Positions 1 to 6,682 of a DNA stretch of 10,000 nucleotides are shown here, piece after piece (position 1 is the first letter of the stretch; each line of letters begins with the position of its first letter). A program made the position numbers and the translations under genes. The notes under the pieces are model-generated. The model did not search any database, was not told the DNA's origin, and saw only the letters and a list, made by a program, of their open reading frames with translations. The DNA is from Nitrospira sp. (GTDB lineage Bacteria > Nitrospirota > Nitrospiria > Nitrospirales > Nitrospiraceae): positions 1-10,000 of the forward strand of contig JAIWOH010000003.1 of the NCBI GenBank assembly GCA_020216985.1. The letters are read 5' to 3'.

Positions 1-1
1 C

Positions 2-991
2 AAGACCGGCTATTCCACGGACGAAGACACGCTCACGCAGCTTGCCGCGCAGCATGAGTTACCGGCCCAAATCCTCAACTACCGCAGTTTGAGCAAACTC
101 AAGTCCACCTATGTGGACGCCCTGCCCGAATTGATCCATCCGGAAACCAAACGGTTGCATACCTCGCTCAACCAAACCGTCGCGGCCACGGGACGACTCT
201 CCTCCACCGATCCCAACCTGCAAAACATTCCCGTCAAGGGCGAGTACGGTCTCCGCATCCGCGAGGCCTTCATCGCCCCCAAAGGCCACCATCTGCTTTG
301 CGCGGACTACAGCCAAATTGAACCGCGCATCCTGGCCCACTTGTCTCAAGATCCCCGCTTGCTCGCCGTCTTTGCCAAAGGGGAAGACATCCACATGGCG
401 ACGGCCATGGAGATCTTCAACCGGCCTGCCGGCCAGATCACCCGTGAGATGCGACGCGCCGCCAAGACCGTCGTCTTCGGCATCGTCTACGGCATCAGCC
501 CATTCGGCCTGTCGCAGAACATCGGTGTCTCACAGACCGAGGCCAAACAATATATCGACACCTTCTTCGAGAAATTTCCCGCCGTGCGCGCGTTGATGGA
601 CCGCAACATCGCCGAGGGGCGGGAAAAGGGCTACACCACAACCATTCTGGGTCGCCGCCGACCGATTCCCGAACTGCAAAGCAACGATCCGACGCAACGC
701 GGCTTCGGCGAGCGCATGGCGGTGAACAGTCCCATCCAAGGCTCAGCGGCGGACCTGATCAAAGTGGCCATGATCAACGTGTACCGAGCCCTTCACCAGG
801 ACCTGCCGCACGTGAAGATGATTCTGCAAGTCCACGACGAACTCATTTTCGAAGTACCGGATCACGATTTGGACGAAGCGAAGCGGCTGGTGAAATACGA
901 GATGGAAGCGGTGGGGCAACAGCTCGGTCTCTCGGTTCCCTTGAAGGTCGATCTCGGCGTCGGCAAAAACTGGCGGGCGGCGCATCCCTAG
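2..991 (+). CDS. polA: DNA polymerase I, C-terminal polymerase domain (5' end outside window)
   Basis: Family A DNA polymerase, which fills gaps during Okazaki-fragment maturation and excision repair. The frame is open from base 2, so the window holds the last 329 residues of a protein that is usually about 900 aa. Landmarks in order: GRLSSTDPNLQNIP (template/primer contact), motif A DYSQIEPRILAHLS with the metal-binding Asp, motif B (O-helix) RRAAKTVVFGIVYG with the nucleotide-contacting Arg, Lys, Phe and Tyr, and motif C QVHDELIFEVP with the second catalytic Asp-Glu. The frame is intact to the TAG stop. Two positions look unusual: Pro follows the motif A Glu where Leu is usual in E. coli and Taq, and Val precedes the motif B Phe where Asn is usual. 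The last ~105 bases recur in degraded form at 1894-1997. Identification is very secure. Confidence 0.97.
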   Translation, partial: KTGYSTDEDTLTQLAAQHELPAQILNYRSLSKLKSTYVDALPELIHPETKRLHTSLNQTVAATGRLSSTDPNLQNIPVKGEYGLRIREAFIAPKGHHLLCADYSQIEPRILAHLSQDPRLLAVFAKGEDIHMATAMEIFNRPAGQITREMRRAAKTVVFGIVYGISPFGLSQNIGVSQTEAKQYIDTFFEKFPAVRALMDRNIAEGREKGYTTTILGRRRPIPELQSNDPTQRGFGERMAVNSPIQGSAADLIKVAMINVYRALHQDLPHVKMILQVHDELIFEVPDHDLDEAKRLVKYEMEAVGQQLGLSVPLKVDLGVGKNWRAAHP

Positions 992-1008
992 CTCCCGCAA
1001 GAGAAGTT

Positions 1009-1037
1009 TTGACACGGCAAAAGGACCACTCTAGAAT
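1009..1037 (+). promoter_or_regulatory. Sigma-70-type promoter for hicAB
   Basis: TTGACA (1009-1014), a 17-bp spacer, then TAGAAT (1032-1037): a full-consensus -35 box and a 5/6 -10 box at optimal spacing. It begins 17 bases after the polA stop and about 45 bp upstream of hicA, so the toxin-antitoxin pair probably has its own transcript rather than relying on polA read-through. Found by eye only. Confidence 0.7.
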
Positions 1038-1079
1038 TTTCCAGCGAGGGGCGGTGTGTCCTCGTTCCTAGAGATTTGA

Positions 1080-1341
1080 ATGACACGATCTGACAAGCTA
1101 CTTGCGCGTGTCCTTCGAGGGACATCCGACACAAATATTCCGTTCGACGGGCTACGACATTTGCTCGAAGAATTGGGGTTCGACGAACGCATTCGAGGGA
1201 GTCATCATATTTTCACAAAGACGGGAGTCAAAGAGATTCTCAATCTGCAGCCGCGAGGGGTCCCACGCCAAGCCATATCAGGTCAAACAAGTACGCCAGA
1301 TTATTCTCGCATACAAGTTGGGAGGTGATATTGATGAATAG
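1080..1341 (+). pseudogene. hicA: HicA-family toxin gene with a +1 frameshift
   Basis: HicA toxins are small mRNA interferases with a double-stranded-RNA-binding-like fold and one catalytic His. The first 60 codons read as a clean HicA: MTRSDKLLARVLRG at the start, then GSHHIFTK with the likely catalytic His at residue 42, then EILNLQPRG. The frame then shifts at the GGGG run 1257-1260. As written, translation continues with an unrelated tail to a stop at 1328 (82 aa). The family-typical ending SHAKPYQVKQVRQIILAYKL lies in the +1 frame and stops at 1341. Removing one G gives a normal 86-aa HicA whose end overlaps the HicB start by 8 bp, as expected for a coupled pair. The cause is a real mutation, a sequencing error in a homopolymer, or slippage. 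The Shine-Dalgarno is weak (GAGA, 1071-1074). Confidence 0.85.
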
Positions 1342-1543
1342 GTACGAGATCATCATTTATTGGAGCAAGGATGATCAAGCGTTCATCGCCGAAGTACCGG
1401 AACTGGCGGGCTGTGCAGCGGATGGTACTACCTATCAAGAGGCGCTGGCGAACGTTGAGACCGTCATTCAGGAGTGGATCGAAACCGCCAAGGAACTGGG
1501 CCGCCCCATTCCTGAACCCAAAGGCCGTTTGGCGTTCGCTTGA
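1334..1543 (+). CDS. hicB: HicB-family antitoxin (short form)
   Basis: This 69-aa protein matches the HicB antitoxin core, a partial RNase H-like fold that binds and blocks HicA. Visible signatures are YEIIIYWSKDDQAFIAEVPE, the Gly-Cys turn in ELAGCAADG, the helix YQEALANVETVIQEWIETA, and the proline-rich end GRPIPEPKGRLAF. I chose the ATG at 1334 because GGAGG (1321-1325) sits 8 bases upstream. A GTG at 1325 is in frame but overlaps that Shine-Dalgarno. No separate DNA-binding domain is present, as is common in the ~70-aa HicB subgroup. The start lies within the last codons of the reconstructed hicA, which suggests translational coupling. The frame is intact even though hicA is broken. Confidence 0.92.
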   Translation: MNRYEIIIYWSKDDQAFIAEVPELAGCAADGTTYQEALANVETVIQEWIETAKELGRPIPEPKGRLAFA

Positions 1544-1557
1544 GACGACTCACACTC

Positions 1558-1594
1558 GTTCATTCGCCGACCAATCGTTCGCAGGTGAATGAAC
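1558..1594. repeat. Inverted repeat / hairpin downstream of hicB
   Basis: Arms GTTCATTCGCC (1558-1568) and GGTGAATGAAC (1584-1594) pair over 11 positions, one of them a G-T wobble, around a 15-nt loop. It begins 14 bases after the hicB stop. No T-run follows, so it is not a standard rho-independent terminator. It could stabilise or end the hicAB transcript, or be an operator. Confidence 0.4.
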
Positions 1595-1627
1595 CTATCC
1601 ATCACTCAGAACAAAGCGAGGCAAGAC

Positions 1628-1885
1628 ATGCTGAATATACGTGTTTCAATAGCATGGGTGATCGCAGGCCTCAGTCTCAGCGCAGTGGGAATCCTGCTTC
1701 TTATGGGGCAGCCGTTTGCGGCAAAGGCCCAGGAGCCGAAGCGGTTTCAGTACAAAATCGTCGAGGTTCTTCCCGACACCCAAAATATGCAAACCAAGCT
1801 GAACGAGTTCGGAGCCGCCGGATGGGAGCTCGTGACGGTCTCGATGGGAGACATGACGGAGCCGAGACTGATCTTTAAGAAATAA
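1628..1885 (+). CDS. Small exported DUF4177-like protein
   Basis: An 85-aa protein. Residues about 4-28 form a hydrophobic signal or anchor segment (VSIAWVIAGLSLSAVGILLL) followed by AAKAQ, which could be a signal peptidase site. The mature part (FQYKIVEVLPDTQNM..., FGAAGWELVTVS..., LIFKK) has the YK-VVE ... GAxGWELV ... IFK pattern of the DUF4177 family, small proteins of unknown function. I prefer the ATG at 1628 because GAGG (1618-1621) sits 6 bases upstream. An in-frame ATG at 1589 would add 13 residues, but its only purine-rich stretch abuts the codon. The stop codon is immediately followed by the polA remnant. The function is not known, and the family assignment rests on pattern recognition. 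Confidence 0.75.
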   Translation: MLNIRVSIAWVIAGLSLSAVGILLLMGQPFAAKAQEPKRFQYKIVEVLPDTQNMQTKLNEFGAAGWELVTVSMGDMTEPRLIFKK

Positions 1886-1997
1886 GCCGGCCGATGATGA
1901 AGCATGAGGTCAAAACGGTCGGGGCGCAGCTTGACCTGTGGTTCCGTTGAAAGTTGACCTCGGCGTCGGCACAAACCGGCGGGCGGCGTGGCCTTAA
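1886..1997 (+). pseudogene. Decayed second copy of the polA 3' end
   Basis: This stretch aligns in the same orientation with the last ~105 bases of polA (887-991 against 1894-1997). The encoded traces are MMKHEVKTVGAQLDL, then after a one-base deletion near 1939, VVPLKVDLGVGTNRRAAWP and a TAA stop. The polA equivalents are LVKYEMEAVGQQLGL and VPLKVDLGVGKNWRAAHP. By hand count, 46 of the last 57 bases are identical, and the first four mismatches in that block are synonymous. Most of the divergence therefore arose while the sequence was still coding. It starts right after the DUF4177-like stop. It is either a displaced original 3' end or an imported polA end, and it is no longer functional. Confidence 0.85.
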
Positions 1998-2041
1998 GCT
2001 ATTTTCTGTCTTGTCCTCTTGTCCTTGCCGTTCCCACAGAA

Positions 2042-2070
2042 TTGGTTGAATCTGCCCCTGAGCTTATGAT
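2042..2070 (+). promoter_or_regulatory. Possible promoter for the NACHT NTPase gene
   Basis: TTGGTT (2042-2047), a 17-bp spacer and TATGAT (2065-2070): a weak -35 box and a good -10 box. The expected transcription start, near 2077, would leave a very short leader holding AAAAGG (2079-2084), which lies 7 bases before the GTG start at 2092. Inferred by eye. Confidence 0.4.
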
Positions 2071-2091
2071 CTGAATCTAAAAGGTAAGTTT

Positions 2092-5000
2092 GTGAGCGGT
2101 ATCCGGTTTAACTGGGAACGGTTTTGGTATCCAAGGGGGTCCAGCCTCAATCTCTCCGATGGAGGCTACCTGCCTGATCCACATTCGCAAACCGGAAGGT
2201 TTGCGAATCCACAGATTACTTCCCTCTCGAAAATCCATGAATCGAAGGTACTTGTCTTACTTGGCGATCCTGGGATGGGCAAGTCAACTGTTCTCGCTGA
2301 GGAAGAGTCGTTCTTAAAATCCACACCACATGACCAAACTGACAGACATTTGTTCATCAACCTTCGGTCCTACCAAACCGAAACACGGTTAATTGCCGAC
2401 ACCTTTGATAGTCCCATCCTTAAGGACTGGCTAGCGGGCACGCATACCCTACATCTTTTTCTCGATAGCTTGGACGAGGGATTACTGTCCATCAAAGTTC
2501 TCGCTTCGCTCTTAGCAGACCAACTTAAGAGACTGCCGTCAGATCGATTAAAACTCAGAATAGCGTGTAGGCCAATCGAATGGCCAACCCTTCTTGAGGA
2601 AGAACTTGCAGAATGGTTGGGCCAGGAGGCCGTGCAGTATTACGTGCTGGCTCCCTTGAGAAAAGCCGATGTCGAAGAATCAGCCAGAGCCAGTGGTTTG
2701 AATGTCAACGACTTTCTCGACCAACTTGAATCTTCTGGGGCGGTTCCATTTGCAATAAAGCCCGTCACTTTGAAGTTTTTGCTCATGCTTTCTCAAAAGC
2801 AGGGGGGACTTCCAACCTCACAGATTGATTTGTATTTGGCAGGATGCCGCGAGTTAGTTGCCGAGAAGAGTAAGAGTCGCATTGCTGCAAGGGAAGCTGG
2901 GCTGCTAACCCCAGATCAACGATTGGCTGTGGCTGCTCGTATTGCAGCATGCATGGTTTTTGGCAATCGGAATACAATCTATGCTGGCATAGATCCACCA
3001 GAGTCCTCTGATGAAGACATACTTCTTCGTGATCTGTCAGGAGGCTACGAAACAGATAACGGAGCGCGGTTCGCAATAACAGAAAAAGAGCTTAAAGAAA
3101 CACTCAGCACAGCCCTATTTTCTACGCGAGGACCCAATCGTGTTGGTTGGGGACATCAGACCTATGCAGAATTTCTAGCCGCCTGGCATCTCAAGAAGCA
3201 CGAGGCTTCGGTCGCTCAGATCAAAAGCCTGATCATTCATCCTGGTGATCCCAGCGAGAAATTTATTCCTCAATTGGGTGAGACGACGGCATGGCTGGCA
3301 GGGATGGTCCCAGAAATATTCCAGACCATTGTACAAGCTGAACCAGATTTGCTCTTAAGGAGCGATGTTGCCACCGGAGATTCTCGACAACGTGCTGAAT
3401 TAGTCGAAGCGTTGCTGCGCCTTTACGACAAGGAACAGTCCTATGATCGCGATCGTCAGCACTACAAGAATTTGCATCATCCAGGAATAGCGAACCAGCT
3501 TCGTCCCTACATTATCGATAAAAGAAAAGGAGTAATTGTCCGTCGAACGGCGATTGACATTGCGGAGTCTTGCAATATCAAAAGTCTCAACGACGATCTT
3601 TCAACGGTCGTTCTTGATCCCTCCGACGCCCTGGCAATTCGTGTCCAAGCCGCTTATGCGATTGGAAGAATCGGTGATGACGCAACAAAAGCAAAACTAA
3701 AACCACTCCTCGCGGCTGAAATACCCGACGACCGACAAGACGAACTCCGAGGCAGCGTTCTTAGAGCCCTTTGGCCATCCCATCTTACAGCCTCAGAGTT
3801 GTTCCCGCTTCTTAAACCGCCACAAAGTGAAGGATTTGTTGGGGCTTATAGAGCATTTCTGTCGTCCGAGTTGGCTAGAGACCTCCCTCCAGAGGATCTA
3901 GTCACGGCCCTTCAATTCATCAGCAATCTTTCACAGCCACGACATGAGATGGATCTCTCTCTTGAGTCACTCATGGACGGTATTGTGATCAAAGCATGGG
4001 AAAACCTGGATAAGCTGGGGGTGACCGAAGCACTCGCCAAATTTGTGGCGTCGAGGTTGAAGCAGCATGATGAAATAATAAAAGGCGAACTCGACAAGAC
4101 CGACCAACTCATTTTTCAGCAAGATAAAAGGCGTCGGCTGCTTAAAGCGGTCCTTTTAACCCTTGCGGAGCCCCCTGAAACTGACGGCTCATGGCTCTTA
4201 TTCAGTCACCCAGCAATTGTTCACTCGAATGATTTCCACTGGCTTATTTCCTTCTTAGACCACAATGAAAATACCTCAATTGAGGAAGTAGTGGCCGATG
4301 TCCTTTTTAGACTGTTCGACCGCAAATCCCCAGAGCAGCTAGACGCGATCTACGAGGCTGGCAAGAAACACCCAGTAATCGCGGAGAAGTTTAAATGCAT
4401 TTGGGAGCCGATAAGTTTGAATTCTTCGCAGGCTCAACAACTAAAGGCCCGACATGAAAAAGATGAAGCATGGCGGAGGCGAAGAGACAGACCGCCGCTT
4501 AGTCCATCTCCTGCTGAAAGATTGGCCAGAGCCCTTGAGAAGTGTGAGACCCACAATCCATCTGCGTGGTGGAAGGTGACACGCGAATTGACTCTGGAGT
4601 CAGCCAGCACTGGCTACGATTTGCGTTTTGAATGGGACGTAACGAAACTGCCGGGCTGGGTATCGGCCAACGAAGTGACTCGTGAAAGAATCGTTCGGGC
4701 AGCAGAGAACTATGTTCGATTGGATACGCCTCCTTCGCCTGATTGGGTTGGGACACGACAATGGAGTTTGTCCGTAATGTCACAGTGGAGTGCCGTCGCT
4801 TTAGTCCAAAAGGTTAGCCCCATAGTCATGCAAAACTTGCCACCTGATCAGATGGTGAAGTGGTGTCCGATCATTCTTGCATTTCCATTTCTAAATAACG
4901 ACAGCGATCGGTCCGTTAAGGAGGCATTACTCAAGCTCGCCTACCACAAGTCTCCACTCGCCGTGCTCGATACAGCAAAGGTCTTGATAGAAAAGGAAAT

Positions 5001-6039
5001 TGGAAAAGGCGAGAGGATACACACTGCCATAGAATTAAATGCGGTCTGGGATGAACAGATAGCGATTCTGCTTCTACGGTACGCCAGGAGAAACGATCTC
5101 AAGCCTCAATCCTTGAGCTCTTTACTTAGCATATTATTGTCGCATGACAATATGGAGGCGCATTCCCTCGCCTCTTCGCTGGTTCCCACACCGCCACCTG
5201 CAAAGGAGCCAGAAAGATCGCTGGCCATTGCTGCAGCAACAACCTTACTGCTCGATACAAAGGACGCTGGCTGGTCGATCGTGTGGCCCGCCATCCAAGC
5301 GGACGAAGGTTTCGGCAAGCAAGTGGTCCAGGGCATCAATCACGATTATGCGACAATAGGGCGACGGCTTACAGAAGATCAACTCGCTGACCTTTATATC
5401 TGGCTGACTCGTCATTTTGAATCCCCTAAGCACTCAGCGGGAGAAGCTCATTGGGTTGGGCCTCTTGAATATGTAGATTTGTGGCGAAACGCTATCATCC
5501 AGCTATTGACGCAACGCGGTAGCAGTCGCGCCTGCGATGCAATTAAGAGGCTCCAGCAAGAGCTTCCTGAGCTAGACTGGCTCAAGTGGGTGCTCGTGGA
5601 TGCGCAAGCACAAACTCGTAGGGCTACATGGCTCCCGCCTCGGCCTCAGGAAATCATTAAACTCGCCGCTGACCGTGAGTCGCGTTTGGTCCAGAGTGGA
5701 GATCAACTGATGCAGGTGCTGGTCGAGGCCTTGGAACGGTGGCAAACCCTGCTACAGGGGGAGACACCGGAAGCTCAATTCCTCTGGGACAATGTTTCCA
5801 AATCTGCTGCCAAGCCAAAGGATGAGAACACTTTCTCCGATTATGTGAAGATTCATCTCGACAAGGAGGTTAAACAGCGGGGCATTGTACTAAATAGGGA
5901 AGTCCGTATTCACAGAAGAGAACGTACCGATATTCATGTTGATGCCGTCACTCGGAGCGCTTCAGGAGATTCGTATGATTCGATCACTGTGATTATTGAA
6001 TGCAAAGGATGCTGCACCCTGAGTTGTATGATGCAATGA
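2092..6039 (+). CDS. Giant NACHT-type NTPase, putative NLR-like anti-phage protein (frameshifted near its C-terminus)
   Basis: A 1315-aa protein as written. Residues 53-70 carry a Walker A motif, GDPGMGKST at 58-66. Residues 120-129 hold LFLDSLDEG, the hhhD-x-x-DE form of Walker B typical of NACHT STAND NTPases. LRIACRP (154-160) is a sensor-like strand, and GWGHQTYAEFLAAWHL (351-366) matches the winged-helix end of NACHT modules. HEAT-like helical pairs follow (for example RRTAIDIAESC near 484 and IRVQAAYAIGRIG near 516), then a long helical region. From about 1247 a PD-(D/E)XK nuclease-like domain starts, with a candidate Asp at 1280 and ECK (Glu1303, Lys1305). The frame breaks five codons later. 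The GTG start is supported by AAAAGG 7 bases upstream. STAND NTPases of this form usually sense phage and trigger an effector. The nuclease-effector role is inference. Local G+C is lower than in the flanks, consistent with transfer. Confidence 0.85.
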   Translation: MSGIRFNWERFWYPRGSSLNLSDGGYLPDPHSQTGRFANPQITSLSKIHESKVLVLLGDPGMGKSTVLAEEESFLKSTPHDQTDRHLFINLRSYQTETRLIADTFDSPILKDWLAGTHTLHLFLDSLDEGLLSIKVLASLLADQLKRLPSDRLKLRIACRPIEWPTLLEEELAEWLGQEAVQYYVLAPLRKADVEESARASGLNVNDFLDQLESSGAVPFAIKPVTLKFLLMLSQKQGGLPTSQIDLYLAGCRELVAEKSKSRIAAREAGLLTPDQRLAVAARIAACMVFGNRNTIYAGIDPPESSDEDILLRDLSGGYETDNGARFAITEKELKETLSTALFSTRGPNRVGWGHQTYAEFLAAWHLKKHEASVAQIKSLIIHPGDPSEKFIPQLGETTAWLAGMVPEIFQTIVQAEPDLLLRSDVATGDSRQRAELVEALLRLYDKEQSYDRDRQHYKNLHHPGIANQLRPYIIDKRKGVIVRRTAIDIAESCNIKSLNDDLSTVVLDPSDALAIRVQAAYAIGRIGDDATKAKLKPLLAAEIPDDRQDELRGSVLRALWPSHLTASELFPLLKPPQSEGFVGAYRAFLSSELARDLPPEDLVTALQFISNLSQPRHEMDLSLESLMDGIVIKAWENLDKLGVTEALAKFVASRLKQHDEIIKGELDKTDQLIFQQDKRRRLLKAVLLTLAEPPETDGSWLLFSHPAIVHSNDFHWLISFLDHNENTSIEEVVADVLFRLFDRKSPEQLDAIYEAGKKHPVIAEKFKCIWEPISLNSSQAQQLKARHEKDEAWRRRRDRPPLSPSPAERLARALEKCETHNPSAWWKVTRELTLESASTGYDLRFEWDVTKLPGWVSANEVTRERIVRAAENYVRLDTPPSPDWVGTRQWSLSVMSQWSAVALVQKVSPIVMQNLPPDQMVKWCPIILAFPFLNNDSDRSVKEALLKLAYHKSPLAVLDTAKVLIEKEIGKGERIHTAIELNAVWDEQIAILLLRYARRNDLKPQSLSSLLSILLSHDNMEAHSLASSLVPTPPPAKEPERSLAIAAATTLLLDTKDAGWSIVWPAIQADEGFGKQVVQGINHDYATIGRRLTEDQLADLYIWLTRHFESPKHSAGEAHWVGPLEYVDLWRNAIIQLLTQRGSSRACDAIKRLQQELPELDWLKWVLVDAQAQTRRATWLPPRPQEIIKLAADRESRLVQSGDQLMQVLVEALERWQTLLQGETPEAQFLWDNVSKSAAKPKDENTFSDYVKIHLDKEVKQRGIVLNREVRIHRRERTDIHVDAVTRSASGDSYDSITVIIECKGCCTLSCMMQ

Positions 6040-6272
6040 AGGATCAGCTGGTTGGGCAGTATCTGAAAGACAACCACTGTCAACATGGTCTCTACCTGGT
6101 AGGCTGGTTTAACTGTAAGGAATGGGCTAATAGTGATTATCGGAAGAAGCAGGCCGAGAGGCTCTGCCCGACAATCGAACACACAAGAGAGACGTTAGCT
6201 ACATCTGCAGCGGATCTTTCAAAGGATCCCATCAGAGTGAAGTCCGTTGTGCTTGATACATCCCTTCATTAG
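6015..6272 (+). pseudogene. Out-of-frame C-terminal tail of the NACHT protein's nuclease-like domain
   Basis: Directly after ...IIECKGC the original frame runs into CTLSCMMQ and stops at 6039. The neighbouring frame from 6015 reads on naturally as HPELYDAMKDQLVGQYLKDN, then HGLYLVGWFNC, ending in SVVLDTSLH at a TAG (6270-6272). Restoring one G after TG at 6013-6014 gives ECKGCW-HPELYDAMKDQL and a single 1393-aa protein. This segment should hold the helices and last strand that complete the PD-(D/E)XK fold. Without it the nuclease-like domain keeps its Glu-x-Lys but is truncated. An ATG at 6000 could in principle start a separate 90-aa peptide, but no Shine-Dalgarno supports that. Confidence 0.8.
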
Positions 6273-6353
6273 GGCCAGGGAGCAAGAACCGGTGTCGGGA
6301 GTCTTTCTCACTACCGCTCTGGGCTGGCATCGCCACGTTCAGCGCGTGAAGCC

Positions 6354-6374
6354 CACCGCACGACGGATGCGGTG
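6354..6374. repeat. Perfect 7-bp hairpin between the convergent NACHT and brnA genes
   Basis: CACCGCA (6354-6360), loop CGACGGA, TGCGGTG (6368-6374). It lies between the end of the NACHT gene and the end of brnA, which converge on it. It could act as a two-way terminator, but neither strand has a clear T-run after the stem. The rest of 6273-6388 shows no coding or repeat signal to me. Confidence 0.35.
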
Positions 6375-6388
6375 AATCTAAAACTCAC

Positions 6389-6682
6389 CTACCCGGTTTT
6401 CCTCATCTCCCTCGCAAGCAACTCGTTAATGAGCGATTGATAGGGAACGCGGCGCTTGGCTGCGAGCGACTTCACCCACCGCAACACCCCCACATCGAGC
6501 CGAATCGCAATGAGCCGTCGTGGTTCCTCCCCCAAGGGCGGCCTCCCCACACGGCGCATGGAGGCCAATTGCTTCTTGGACAATGGAGGAATGTCCGAAT
6601 AGTCAATCCGCCTTTTCTTGGTAGCCCTTTTTTTCTTTTCGGTTCGCCAGCCGCGCACTGATAATTCGGATAGTCTTTTCAT
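6389..6682 (-). CDS. brnA: BrnA-family antitoxin
   Basis: A 97-aa antitoxin that neutralises BrnT and, in the family, represses its own operon through a ribbon-helix-helix-like C-terminus. The recognisable core is DYSDIPPLSKKQLASMRRVG, then GRPPLGEEPRRLIAIRLDVG, then the helical end RRVPYQSLINELLAREMRK. The ATG at 6682 is chosen because GAGGAG (complement of 6691-6696) lies 8 bases upstream. This gives a basic N-terminal extension of about 24 residues (MKRLSELSVRGWRTEKKKRA...) ahead of the usual core start. The gene overlaps the end of brnT by 80 nt in another frame. A later start, for example a GTG at codon 9, lacks a Shine-Dalgarno. Transcribed with brnT from the promoter near 6900. Confidence 0.92.
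   Translation of the reverse strand: MKRLSELSVRGWRTEKKKRATKKRRIDYSDIPPLSKKQLASMRRVGRPPLGEEPRRLIAIRLDVGVLRWVKSLAAKRRVPYQSLINELLAREMRKTG

Noticed and set aside
6000..6272. Separate 90-aa gene starting at the ATG at 6000
   Set aside because: No Shine-Dalgarno. Its sequence reads as the continuation of the NACHT protein's C-terminal domain after a one-base deletion.
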